Shown in pieces: positions 17,283-26,321 of a stretch of DNA of 36,397 bases. Each line of letters starts with the position of its first letter. Position 1 is the first letter of the stretch. Source of the stretch: Candidatus Gastranaerophilales bacterium. GTDB lineage: Bacteria; Cyanobacteriota; Vampirovibrionia; Gastranaerophilales; Gastranaerophilaceae. The stretch lies in contig CANQAL010000007.1 in the NCBI GenBank assembly GCA_947589255.1, positions 1 to 36,397 of the forward strand, read 5' to 3'. A program made the position numbers and the translations under genes. The notes beneath the pieces were generated by a model. The model was given only the letters and a program-made list of their open reading frames with translations, ran no database searches and was not told where the DNA came from.

Positions 17283-18143
17283 ATGTTAAATCCAAAGGAT
17301 GCAGATAATTTTTATATAGAAAGTTCAAGAGAATTTTATAAAACGGATTCCGGATTTTCTGTTGATTCTATAATTGATACACCGATAGAAGAACATGACG
17401 GAATAGAAATACTTGTGCAGATGGCAAAGCAAGGCAAAATAGATCCTTGGAATATTGATATAGCTGATATTGCGGATAAATATATGATACATCTTGCGGA
17501 AAGCAAATTAAATAATTTAAGAAACAGTTCAAGAGCATTATTTTTCTTAGCTGTTTTGTTGAAACTGAAATCTAATGTGCTTGTAGGGCTTGACCCTATG
17601 GAATTTGAAGTTCATGAACAAACTTCAGATGATTTTGATAATGAACTTCCACCCGAGGATGATATGTATTATCAGGATTATCCCGATAATGTAATACCCA
17701 TTGAAGATATTATCCAAAGAAGAACGAGTGTAAAGTTAAATCGAAACAGGATAGTAACTTTAAAAGATTTAATAAGACAATTGGAATTTTATGAAGAGCT
17801 TGATAAAAAACAGGCGGTAAAGAACTCATTGGAGCGGGCAAAAAGAAGAGTTCACAGTTATAAAAATATGTCTTCAGATGATATTATTAATCTTGCACAA
17901 GAGGAATACATTGAAAGCGGAGTTAAAATACTGCACGAAAATCTTATAAAAATTTTTGAAAAAGAAGAAAAAGTTGAGTTAAATACACTAACATTGCTTG
18001 GTTTAGATAAGATAACCGCATATGTTTCACTGTTATTTTTAACCGCAGAAAGTGACTTTGAACTTGAACAGAAAGAATTTTATTCCGATTTATATGTTAA
18101 AAAGAAATCTCCCGTACAGGAAGATGAAGAAATGACGGCATAG
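17283..18143 (+). CDS. scpA: Segregation and condensation protein A
   Basis: The kleisin subunit that bridges the SMC heads. It has 286 residues. The N-terminal part shows the kleisin motif GIEILVQMAKQGKIDPWNIDIADIADKYM (about 38-66; key residues the DPWNIDI block), which contacts the SMC neck. The LFFLAVLLKLKSNVLV helix comes next, then an acidic linker and a C-terminal winged-helix region (LDKITAYVSLLFLTAESDFELEQKEFYSDLYVK) that binds the SMC cap. It sits 4 bases behind smc and 9 bases before scpB. About 30 residues precede the kleisin motif, a little more than in many ScpA proteins. Confidence 0.95.
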   Translation: MLNPKDADNFYIESSREFYKTDSGFSVDSIIDTPIEEHDGIEILVQMAKQGKIDPWNIDIADIADKYMIHLAESKLNNLRNSSRALFFLAVLLKLKSNVLVGLDPMEFEVHEQTSDDFDNELPPEDDMYYQDYPDNVIPIEDIIQRRTSVKLNRNRIVTLKDLIRQLEFYEELDKKQAVKNSLERAKRRVHSYKNMSSDDIINLAQEEYIESGVKILHENLIKIFEKEEKVELNTLTLLGLDKITAYVSLLFLTAESDFELEQKEFYSDLYVKKKSPVQEDEEMTA

Positions 18144-18152
18144 CGGGGTTTT

Positions 18153-18668
18153 ATGGATTTAAAATCAAGAATAGAAGCTGTATTATATGTAACGGGAAAA
18201 GCTGTTGAACTAAAAGAAATAGCTAAAATTCTTGATGCGGATGAAGCAGAGGTTGAAGATGCAATGCTTTCTCTTATTATGGATTATTCCTCGAGAGACG
18301 GTGCACTTGAAATTGATGATGAAAACGGGTATATTATTCAAGTAAAAAGTGAGTATATGGATATAGTAGAAAAATTATGCCCTGTAGATATTTCTAATTC
18401 CGTATTAAAAACTCTTACGGTTATAGCTTTAAAGGAACCCATAAGGCAGTCTGTTTTAAAAGATTTAAGAGGGTCAAGTGCTTATGAACATGTCCAAGAA
18501 TTAATTGATAAAGGACTTATCAGCAGAAAAAAAGATAAGAACGGTCGTTCATATAACTTAAAAACTACGCCAAAATTTGCAGAATATTTTAAAATAAAAG
18601 GTAATGCTGATATTTTATCTAAATTAGAAACAGAAAAGTTATCTGAAGTATTAGAACTCAATAAATAA
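18153..18668 (+). CDS. scpB: Segregation and condensation protein B
   Basis: The winged-helix protein that dimerises and binds ScpA in the SMC-ScpAB complex. It has 171 residues and starts MDLKSRIEAVLYVTGKAVEL, the family opening (LkxxIEALLFVxG). The second winged helix shows LKTLTVIALKEPIRQSVLKDLRGSSAYEHVQELIDKGLI followed by RSYNLKTTPKFAEYF. The length is near the lower end of the family. It closes the smc-scpA-scpB set. The next gene begins 11 bases later with a clear AGGAG site and may belong to the same transcript. Confidence 0.95.
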   Translation: MDLKSRIEAVLYVTGKAVELKEIAKILDADEAEVEDAMLSLIMDYSSRDGALEIDDENGYIIQVKSEYMDIVEKLCPVDISNSVLKTLTVIALKEPIRQSVLKDLRGSSAYEHVQELIDKGLISRKKDKNGRSYNLKTTPKFAEYFKIKGNADILSKLETEKLSEVLELNK

Positions 18669-18679
18669 AAGGAGAATAT

Positions 18680-20239
18680 ATGGAAGAACAAGAAATTAAC
18701 GAACAAAGTAATAATGATAAAAATAATGTTAATTATAATAACCCGCCTAAAAAAGAAAAAAATATAAAAATAACGGTTATTATATTCATACTGTTATTAT
18801 TATTACTTCTTTTTTGTAAGTTATATTTAAGTAAAATAATCCCCGAATATATTTTCAATCAAGGTAAAAAATATTTAGAAGCAGGTCAATATGAAAGAGC
18901 ATTAAAAATGTTTGAATCTGCCGAGGCTAAAATGCCTCATAATGAAGAACCTGTTTATTACAGAGCATTGACTTTGTCTAAGATGCCGATTACATCTGAA
19001 ACTCAAAAAGCATTATATGAAATAACCCAGCTTGATGACTGTGATAAAGCAGGAGATTTGGCGGAAAAAACATTAATGAAAATAAGAAATGATTTGGAAA
19101 GACAAATCGGTCCGAATTTTGTTGATAATGTTTTATATGAAGATAAACTTGTAAGATGGAATAATTCAGGACTTATAAAATATGCAATAACCGCTAATTT
19201 TACGGTTCCTGATTCATATTATGAAGATGTAAGAAATGCTTTTAAAAACTGGCAAAATGCAACTAGTAATGTTATAAAATTCAGAGAAGTTGAAAGTACT
19301 AATAATGCTCAAATAATCGTTAAATTTACGGATAGTTTACCGCTTGAAAATAATGATGATGTCAATAAAATGGGTGTTGTTAAACCTGAAATCAAAGATG
19401 CTACATTACTAAAAATGAATATCAGTTTAAAAGCACATAACAATGGCGGGAAAGCATTAACCGACAATCAAATAACAGAACTTGCTCAGCATGAAATCGG
19501 GCATGCTTTAGGTCTTTGGGGACATAGTGCACACGATGATGATGTTATGTCTTATAACGGAGATTATGTATATGATGATAATAATGTTAAGGCAATTTCT
19601 TACAGAGATTTAAATACATTATTACTAATTTATAATATGATTCCCGATGTTATTGATATAAAATTATCAAATTCCGAAATGAAGAATATGTTTTATCATT
19701 ATGTTTTAACTACATATCCGGGTGAAAACTTTAAGGCTGAAATACAAAGGTTAATTGATATACTGAATAAAGACAGCAATAATATTGTAACGTGGGTTGA
19801 TTTAGCAATAAATCTTGGATATAAAAAACAATATGCCCGTTCAAACTATGTTTTAAACAAAGTACTTCCTTTGACATATACGGATTTAGCAAATGAACAG
19901 GTTGTTTTATATAACTTAGCTGCAAATTATTACAAGATGAGAGATTATGAAACTTCTCAAAAGTATTTATTTATGGCTTCTAAGATAAAAGATGATTTTG
20001 ATACTCAACTGCTTGGTGCCTTTATTGATTTTAAACTTAAAAATATTGATATTGCTAAAGGAAAATTAATACATTTAAACAGAGAATATCCTGATAATAT
20101 TGAGATTGCTTTAAAATTAGCAGAAGTTTATTATACATTAAATGATAAAGAAAAAGAAAAATTAGTAATTAAGAATCTTGTTAAATCTAATCCGGATGCA
20201 TTAAATGACAGAAGAGTAAGAAAATATAGTAAAAATTAA
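18680..20239 (+). CDS. Membrane-anchored matrixin-like zinc metalloprotease with TPR-like repeats
   Basis: A 519-residue protein. The first 35 residues are polar, one transmembrane helix spans about 34-52 (VIIFILLLLLLLFCKLYL), and the rest should face the periplasm or cell exterior. A TPR-like unit follows (residues 58-95, YLEAGQYERALKMFESAEAKMP). The protease core has the full metzincin zinc motif HEIGHALGLWGH (271-282) and a Met-turn VMSY with M290. The C-terminal 180 residues contain further TPR-like helix pairs (NYYKMRDYETSQKYLFMASKI and a later unit). Matrixin-type domains cut proteins; the substrate here is unknown. It has AGGAG before its ATG, follows scpB by 11 bases, and ends 4 bases into the end of rimO on the other strand. 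Confidence 0.85.
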   Translation: MEEQEINEQSNNDKNNVNYNNPPKKEKNIKITVIIFILLLLLLLFCKLYLSKIIPEYIFNQGKKYLEAGQYERALKMFESAEAKMPHNEEPVYYRALTLSKMPITSETQKALYEITQLDDCDKAGDLAEKTLMKIRNDLERQIGPNFVDNVLYEDKLVRWNNSGLIKYAITANFTVPDSYYEDVRNAFKNWQNATSNVIKFREVESTNNAQIIVKFTDSLPLENNDDVNKMGVVKPEIKDATLLKMNISLKAHNNGGKALTDNQITELAQHEIGHALGLWGHSAHDDDVMSYNGDYVYDDNNVKAISYRDLNTLLLIYNMIPDVIDIKLSNSEMKNMFYHYVLTTYPGENFKAEIQRLIDILNKDSNNIVTWVDLAINLGYKKQYARSNYVLNKVLPLTYTDLANEQVVLYNLAANYYKMRDYETSQKYLFMASKIKDDFDTQLLGAFIDFKLKNIDIAKGKLIHLNREYPDNIEIALKLAEVYYTLNDKEKEKLVIKNLVKSNPDALNDRRVRKYSKN

Positions 20240-21543
20240 AATTCGGCAATTAAGTCGTATTGAGCAGCTCCCGTAATCTTAGCGGTGATTATATCACCCG
20301 GAATAACGGGAGTTGTTGTATTAATATAAATAAGTCCGTCTACTTCGGGTGCATCTTTATATGTTCGGGCAATAACGGTATTATTTTCTTCATTTACCGT
20401 TTCTATAATACATTCAATTTTTTTGCCTATAAGTTTTTCATTTATTGATTTTGAAATTTCCTGTTGAAGCTCCATTAGGGCTTTTTTTCGTTGTCTTTTA
20501 ATTTTTGCATTGATTTGAGGTTTCAGCGAATATGCTTTTGTATTTTTTTCACGGGAAAATTCAAAAACTCCGAGCCTGTCTATTTTCATTTCCTTTATAA
20601 AGTTATAAAGTTCATTAAAATCTTGTTCCGTTTCATTCGGGTAGCCTGTAATAAATGTTGTTCTTATTGCGCAATTTGGAATTAACTTTCTTATTTTTCT
20701 TATAAGTTTTTTATAATCCATAACGGGTCTGTTCATAAGCTCCAGCATATTTTTGCTTACATGTTGGAGCGGAACATCAATATATTTAACGACTTTATCC
20801 AATTTATTAATTGTCATTAAAAGTTCATCCGTAAGCAAAGACGGATAAGTATACATAATTCTAATCCAGCTCAAGTCTTCAATTTTGTTGAGTTCGGTTA
20901 AAAGTTTATCAAGAGAAGGTTTTCCGTAAATATCTTTTCCGTAGCTTGTTGTATCTTGGGCGATTAAGACAATTTCTGATGTCCCTTTTTTTGCGAGGTC
21001 TTTTGCTTCTTTAACAATATTTTCAATTGTTCTTGATTTATAAGGGCCTCTTAATTGCGGGATTATGCAGTATCCGCAGTTAAAGTCGCATCCGTCTGCA
21101 ATTTTTATATAAGAGCTTGCTCCCATTGTAATTTGCTGGCGCTCTACATCCTCGGGGTAGATATATTCCGGAGTTTCATTTACTTCATATTTAACTTTAT
21201 TATCTTTTGTAATTTTTTTTATAACATCAACAATTTTATTAATATCAGAAGTGCCTAAAAATGCTGATGCTTCAGGGATTAATTCTTGGAGTTCTTTTTT
21301 ATGTTTTTGAGGCAGACAGCCTGTTATTACTATCTTTTTTCCTGATTTTATCATATCAAATATTGAAGCAACGGATTCTTTTTCGGCATCATTAATAAAT
21401 GAGCAGGTATTAATGATTACAATATCTGCTTTTGTTTCATCAAGAGTAATTTTATATCCTGCCTGAGCCAGTTTCCCGAGCATTAACTCGGAATCTATAA
21501 GATTTTTAGCGCATCCGTGGTTTATTAAAGCGATTGTTCTCAT
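20236..21543 (-). CDS. rimO: Ribosomal protein S12 methylthiotransferase RimO
   Basis: A radical SAM enzyme that methylthiolates the conserved aspartate of ribosomal protein S12. It has 435 residues. The N-terminal UPF0004 domain starts MRTIALINHGCAKNLIDSE, with the first cluster cysteine in GCAKN; two more cysteines are in NTCSF and TGCLPQ. The radical SAM cluster motif is CDFNCGYC, inside IADGCDFNCGYCIIPQLRGP, and a TRAM domain fills the C-terminus (ENNTVIARTYKDAPEVDGLIYI). The NLIDSE and DFNCGYCIIP sequences fit RimO better than MiaB. The ATG overlaps the TGA of the upstream membrane-protein gene by 4 bases, so translation is coupled. Confidence 0.93.
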   Translation of the reverse strand: MRTIALINHGCAKNLIDSELMLGKLAQAGYKITLDETKADIVIINTCSFINDAEKESVASIFDMIKSGKKIVITGCLPQKHKKELQELIPEASAFLGTSDINKIVDVIKKITKDNKVKYEVNETPEYIYPEDVERQQITMGASSYIKIADGCDFNCGYCIIPQLRGPYKSRTIENIVKEAKDLAKKGTSEIVLIAQDTTSYGKDIYGKPSLDKLLTELNKIEDLSWIRIMYTYPSLLTDELLMTINKLDKVVKYIDVPLQHVSKNMLELMNRPVMDYKKLIRKIRKLIPNCAIRTTFITGYPNETEQDFNELYNFIKEMKIDRLGVFEFSREKNTKAYSLKPQINAKIKRQRKKALMELQQEISKSINEKLIGKKIECIIETVNEENNTVIARTYKDAPEVDGLIYINTTTPVIPGDIITAKITGAAQYDLIAEF

Positions 21544-23063
21544 TTATTATCCTTTGCAAATATTTTCATATTATTTTTATCAGAAATCAGGCTGTAATTA
21601 TTTTTTATCATCTCATAAAAATTTTGTGCATAATCAATCCCGAAGAAACTTTTTCCGTATTCTATATTATCAATCGGGAGGATAATAAAGTAATCGGGTT
21701 TATTTTCTTCAAAATGTTTTATAATTTCCGTTTCGCCAAAAATATCTTCATAAAACATAGGGTTAAGATTGTAGTATGTATTATCTGAGTTTCTGTTTGT
21801 CAGGTAGTTTATAATAATTCCTTCAGGCAGGATGACTATTTTATCCGTGTTTTTAGTGTTTTGATTTATGAAATCCACAGCATTTTTAACGGTTTTCCCG
21901 TCTTTTTTGTAGGTATAAATTATTCCTTTATCTGAAATAAGTTTATAATTTTTTAATTGAAGCGAGTTAAAATCATTGACGGCAAAAAATATTAAGAATA
22001 TTACAAGTGCTGTTTTTATAATATTTTTAGGGAAATTTATCTTTTGTAATATGCTAATTGTGCATATAAGGCAGATTGGAAAGATAAAAGCTCCCATATG
22101 GTTTATATTTAAGTAGAAAAATGATTTTAAACATGCGCTTAAGGTGCATAAAACAAGGATAAATAAAGGTTTATCTTCATAAATTTTTTTAAAGAACGAT
22201 ATTAATAATATAAAATTTATAATCGGCAGGAAGGCGAAAATTGAATAAAATCCGTTATTTAGGGTTGAAAATAAAATTGCTTTATAATCAAAATACATTC
22301 CGAATTTTAAGAAGAATACTTTTAAAATAGGGGAATTATAAAAATTAACGAGCAGATGTATGTTTCTTTTTACATCTTGTATGTCAAGACCTTGAAATAT
22401 AAGAACAAATAAACATATTAAAGGGAAAACGGCTAAGCATAAAAGAGCTTTTATAAAGTTTTTCCCGCCTAAAGGCTTTAAAAATATTAAACCGTACAAT
22501 AAAATAAGTCCGTATAAAATAAATTCATACTTATTTGCAAAGCACAAGCCCGCAAACAGGCATGATATATAAGCAAAATTAGGAGTTTGAGTTTTTATGT
22601 ATTTAATTAAAAATAAAACCGAAATTAAAAAAGCGCTCAGTGCATAGGAAATTGAAAATGTATAAGGCAGATTTGAATTATAAAGGAAAGTCCCGAATAC
22701 AAGCGAAAGCATTACCGTTAAAGAGATTAAAAGCGGTAAGTGTTTATCCGTATATTCTTTAGAAATAAAATAAATTGCAGAAACGATAAAGAAAGAGTTT
22801 ATAATCCCCGCACAATAAAGAGTATTGATTTTTGAGCCGAAAATCAAAAATAGTAAGCTGTTAAACAGATAAGCAAACGGGCCGTAAAGGTTGTTAAAAA
22901 TATTTTTATATAAAACCGCCCCGCCGCCTGAGATTTGCTCGGGGATATAAAATTCTCTGCCGGTATCAATCAATAATAATCCCTGATGAAGAAAGAAAAA
23001 GGGCAAAACTGTAATAAAAATAATTGTCAAAATAAAAAAATCATTTTTAAAAAATTTCGTCAT
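21540..23063 (-). CDS. GT-C type membrane glycosyltransferase-like protein
   Basis: A 507-residue protein with about 10-11 hydrophobic helices followed by a soluble C-terminal part of about 130 residues. The first loop reads LLIDTGREFYIPEQISGG, with acidic residues in the place of the catalytic Asp/Glu of GT-C enzymes, followed by ALYKNIFNNLYGPFAYLFNSL-like sequence (LYKNIFNNLYGPFAY), as in PMT/ArnT-type (GT39/GT83) proteins. Such enzymes transfer sugars from polyprenyl carriers to lipids or proteins at the outer face of the inner membrane. The donor and acceptor cannot be told. It sits 9 bases after mutS and overlaps rimO by 4 bases. The neighbours share no pathway with it, so the operon looks like a housekeeping run. 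Confidence 0.7.
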   Translation of the reverse strand: MTKFFKNDFFILTIIFITVLPFFFLHQGLLLIDTGREFYIPEQISGGGAVLYKNIFNNLYGPFAYLFNSLLFLIFGSKINTLYCAGIINSFFIVSAIYFISKEYTDKHLPLLISLTVMLSLVFGTFLYNSNLPYTFSISYALSAFLISVLFLIKYIKTQTPNFAYISCLFAGLCFANKYEFILYGLILLYGLIFLKPLGGKNFIKALLCLAVFPLICLFVLIFQGLDIQDVKRNIHLLVNFYNSPILKVFFLKFGMYFDYKAILFSTLNNGFYSIFAFLPIINFILLISFFKKIYEDKPLFILVLCTLSACLKSFFYLNINHMGAFIFPICLICTISILQKINFPKNIIKTALVIFLIFFAVNDFNSLQLKNYKLISDKGIIYTYKKDGKTVKNAVDFINQNTKNTDKIVILPEGIIINYLTNRNSDNTYYNLNPMFYEDIFGETEIIKHFEENKPDYFIILPIDNIEYGKSFFGIDYAQNFYEMIKNNYSLISDKNNMKIFAKDNK

Positions 23064-23072
23064 AAAAAATTC

Positions 23073-25646
23073 CTAATCAAAAGATAAAGTTAATTGAGGT
23101 ACCTCGGGGGAGTTTTGTTTTGATTTTTTAGAGGATAAGTCTTTAGAATAATCTTTTTGCATTCTTGTCATAAGGCTTTGGGCTTTCGATATGACACTAT
23201 CAGGCAGTCCTGCCATTTTAGCGACCTGAATACCGTAGCTTTTGCTTGCGCTCCCGGGGATAACTTTTCTTAAAAATCTTATTTCCCCGTCTTCTTCCGA
23301 GATTGTAATTCTGTAATTTTTAATCTGCTCAATAGATTTAGGCATAACGTTTAATTCATGGTAATGCGTTGCAAAGATAGTTCTGGCTTTAATTTTAGTG
23401 GCAATATATTCAGCAACTGACCAAGCAATAGCAACACCATCGTATGTGGAAGTCCCTCTTCCTATTTCATCAAGCAGAATAAGACTTTTTTCGGTTGCAC
23501 TGTTAAGGATGTAAGCAGTTTCACTCATTTCAACCATAAAAGTAGATTGACCTAGTGATAAATCATCCACGGCACCGACTCTTGTAAAGATTTTATCGAC
23601 AATCCCGATTTTTGCGTAAGAAGCGGGGACGAAAGAACCTATTTGAGCTAACAGAACAATAAGGGCATTTTGGCGCATATATGTGGATTTTCCTGCCATA
23701 TTAGGACCTGTAAGTATCATAAATTGAGTATCTTCTAAATTATGAATATCCGCAATAAGTTTTAAATCGTTGGGTACATATTGTCCCATAGGTAAAATCT
23801 TTTCTACAACGGGGTGTCTGCCGTCTTTTATGTACAGTTCTTCGGTATTTGTAATTTCAGGCTTTGTATAATCGGATTCTATTGCGTTTACTGCAAAAGA
23901 AAGCAGAACATCAAACCTTGAAAGAAAGTGTGCTGCCGCTTTTATATCATCAACATAGTTTTTTGAGTATTCAACTAAATCGTTATATATTTTTTGTTCA
24001 AGTTCCGAAGATTTAAATTGTGCCGAAAAAACATCATCTTCGTGTTTTTTAAGTTCTTCCGTTGTAAATCTTTCAACATTTGTAAGGGTTTGTTTTCTTA
24101 CATAATTTATAGGCACTTGCGAGAGGTTAGATTTTGTAACTTCAATAAAGAAGCCGAAATTGCGGTTATAATTAACCCTTAAATTTTTGATTCCCGTTAA
24201 TTCTTTTTGTTTTTCTTCAAAATCTTTAAGCCAATTTTCACCGCCCGTTATAAGGTTTCTATAGTAATCAAGCTCGGCATTAACATCATCTTTAATAATT
24301 CCGCCATCCTTGATGTTTACCGGCGGGTCATCTTGAATTGTACGGCTGATAACGGAAGCAAATTCAACAAGTTCATTAACGGAATTTGAAAATTCGTTAA
24401 GATAGGGGCTTTTAAAGTTATCGGAAACCGCTTTAAAATTAGGGAAGATTGATAAAGTCTCTTTAAGCGCCAGAAAGTCCCTCGGGTTAATTGTCGAGTT
24501 GCTTAATTTAACCGCTAACCTTTCAATATCGGTCATTTTTTCAAGCAGATTGGAAAGAGTAATTCTTGCCTGCGGAGCATTGATTAATTCTTCGACGGCA
24601 TTTTGCCTAAGAGTGATTTCATCAATATTTTTAACGGGCTGAGTTATCCAGGATTTTAATAATCTTGAGCCCATGGAGGTTTTAACTTTATCTATTGCCC
24701 AAAGAAGGCTTCCGAACTTAGTTTTGTCTTTTGAGGTTTCGGTTAATTCAAGGTTTTTTCTTGTTGATGCGTCAATGGAAACGAATTCCGAAATATTATA
24801 GGGTGTAATTACATCAAATTTAGGGAAAACACCCTTTTGAGTTTCCGAGATATAGTCGATTATAGCGCCTGCGGCTCTAAAGGCAAGTTTATTTTCGCTG
24901 TAGCCGAAGGAATCTAAAGATATTACATTAAATACTTTTTTTATATTTTCAACGGCTCTTAAATCGTTAAAAGATGAGCATGACATTTTAGTGCAGGGGT
25001 AAATTGAAGTAATTTCATCAGGCAGGTCAATTTTTTCCTCGGGAACAATCTGAAACGGGGTTATTTTTTGTTTTTTAACGGGTGTTAAGATTTCAGCCGG
25101 TTTAATTCTGGCGAGTTCGGATAAAATATCATTAAGACTTCCTTTTGTTACTTTAAACTCGCCTGTAGAAATATCCGTATAAGCAAGCCCGAAAAGTTTA
25201 TCTTCTTCTATAACGGAAGCGAGATAGTTATTTCCCGTAGGTTCAAGCAGATTAATTTCCGTAATAGTGCCTGCGGTAATTGTTTTAACAATATCCCGTT
25301 TAACAAGACCTTTAACTTCTTTAGGGTTTTCAAGCTGTTCGCAGACGGCAACTTTAAAATTCTTTTCCAAAAGCTTAGGGATATAAGTGTTTAAAGATTT
25401 AACGGGAATACCCGCCATCGGGACTTTGCCCAAATTCCCGCCTTCTTTGTGTGTCAGTGTCAATCCGAGTTCTTTTTGAAACAAAACGGCATCTTCAAAA
25501 AAACCTTCGTAAAAGTCGCCCATTCTGTAGAGAAGAACTACCCCCTGATATTTTTTCTTAATATCGAGGAACTGCTTAAACATAGGTGTAGCAAGTTCAT
25601 AATCGACATCCAGACTGTTAGTATTCTTGATTTCTTCATTTATCAT
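23073..25646 (-). CDS. mutS: DNA mismatch repair protein MutS
   Basis: Recognises mismatches and small loops and recruits MutL through ATP-driven sliding. With the ATG at 25646 it has 857 residues, normal for MutS1. The mismatch-binding Phe-x-Glu is F45-Y-E47 in RMGDFYEGFFEDA. The ATPase part has Walker A GPNMAGKSTYMRQ (about 645-657), LDEIGRGTSTYDG as Walker B with signature, and ATHYHELNVM. The frame also extends to a TTG at 25685, adding 13 residues, but neither site has a clear RBS and the ATG fits the family start better. MutL is not in the window. It leads the mutS, GT-C, rimO run and diverges from the next operon across 69 bases. Confidence 0.96.
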   Translation of the reverse strand: MINEEIKNTNSLDVDYELATPMFKQFLDIKKKYQGVVLLYRMGDFYEGFFEDAVLFQKELGLTLTHKEGGNLGKVPMAGIPVKSLNTYIPKLLEKNFKVAVCEQLENPKEVKGLVKRDIVKTITAGTITEINLLEPTGNNYLASVIEEDKLFGLAYTDISTGEFKVTKGSLNDILSELARIKPAEILTPVKKQKITPFQIVPEEKIDLPDEITSIYPCTKMSCSSFNDLRAVENIKKVFNVISLDSFGYSENKLAFRAAGAIIDYISETQKGVFPKFDVITPYNISEFVSIDASTRKNLELTETSKDKTKFGSLLWAIDKVKTSMGSRLLKSWITQPVKNIDEITLRQNAVEELINAPQARITLSNLLEKMTDIERLAVKLSNSTINPRDFLALKETLSIFPNFKAVSDNFKSPYLNEFSNSVNELVEFASVISRTIQDDPPVNIKDGGIIKDDVNAELDYYRNLITGGENWLKDFEEKQKELTGIKNLRVNYNRNFGFFIEVTKSNLSQVPINYVRKQTLTNVERFTTEELKKHEDDVFSAQFKSSELEQKIYNDLVEYSKNYVDDIKAAAHFLSRFDVLLSFAVNAIESDYTKPEITNTEELYIKDGRHPVVEKILPMGQYVPNDLKLIADIHNLEDTQFMILTGPNMAGKSTYMRQNALIVLLAQIGSFVPASYAKIGIVDKIFTRVGAVDDLSLGQSTFMVEMSETAYILNSATEKSLILLDEIGRGTSTYDGVAIAWSVAEYIATKIKARTIFATHYHELNVMPKSIEQIKNYRITISEEDGEIRFLRKVIPGSASKSYGIQVAKMAGLPDSVISKAQSLMTRMQKDYSKDLSSKKSKQNSPEVPQLTLSFD

Positions 25647-25715
25647 AGCTATACTTAATGTATTACAAATTTTAGTTATTTTCAAATAAATTAAGTGATA
25701 TATAAAGGAGTTGTA

Positions 25716-26321
25716 ATGAAAGGCTGTTTAAGTTTAATAATAAAGACTGTTATTGCGGTTTTGGTATTTTTCGGACTTCTTCATTTAGGTGTTATTGATT
25801 TTATAAAGGATAAAATTAATGAATCAAAGTCGCCCTCTCAAGAGCAAATGCTTGAAAAGACAAAAGATATTATTGATTTATCCGATATTGATGATGAATA
25901 TACCATTGATAAAAATCTTAAATTGCTTAAAAACAGGATGATTATAGCGGATCATAACGCATCAGGGCAAAAGATGATTATGATAGAGCCTGCAAAAGAA
26001 AATATACTAACTAAAGAAGATATAAAAAGTGATAATCTTCAATCAAAAATAGAAAATGCAATAAATAAATATAAGTATAAGCCGGTTAAATTTGATAAAA
26101 TAGAGGTTTCAAAAAAAGGTACTTTAAAAGGGATTAACCAAGATATTCCGTATGCAAAAGTAAGTGCCGAAATAGCAAATCTTCCGATAAAGGATATGGA
26201 AGGGATTGTAGGGGTTGCACAGCTTAAGAACGGTAAAAATTTAATAGTTATATCCGTAAATGAAAAAGGAAAATATTCGCAGATTATTGCAAATACATTC
26301 TATGAACAGGTTAAAGAGTAA
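25716..26321 (+). CDS. Hypothetical protein with N-terminal membrane anchor
   Basis: A 201-residue protein of no family I recognise. The ATG at 25716 is chosen over a GTG at 25695 because AAGGAG lies 5 bases before it. The N-terminus MKGCLSLIIKTVIAVLVFFG is a hydrophobic anchor or signal of about 20 residues; a Cys at position 4 is too close to the start to be a classical lipobox. The remaining part is hydrophilic, with alternating Lys and Glu, and ends with two short beta-like stretches (LIVISVNEKGKYSQIIANTFYEQV). Its stop overlaps the ribD start by 1 base (TAATG), so the two are coupled. A link with riboflavin synthesis is not implied by the sequence. Confidence 0.75.
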   Translation: MKGCLSLIIKTVIAVLVFFGLLHLGVIDFIKDKINESKSPSQEQMLEKTKDIIDLSDIDDEYTIDKNLKLLKNRMIIADHNASGQKMIMIEPAKENILTKEDIKSDNLQSKIENAINKYKYKPVKFDKIEVSKKGTLKGINQDIPYAKVSAEIANLPIKDMEGIVGVAQLKNGKNLIVISVNEKGKYSQIIANTFYEQVKE

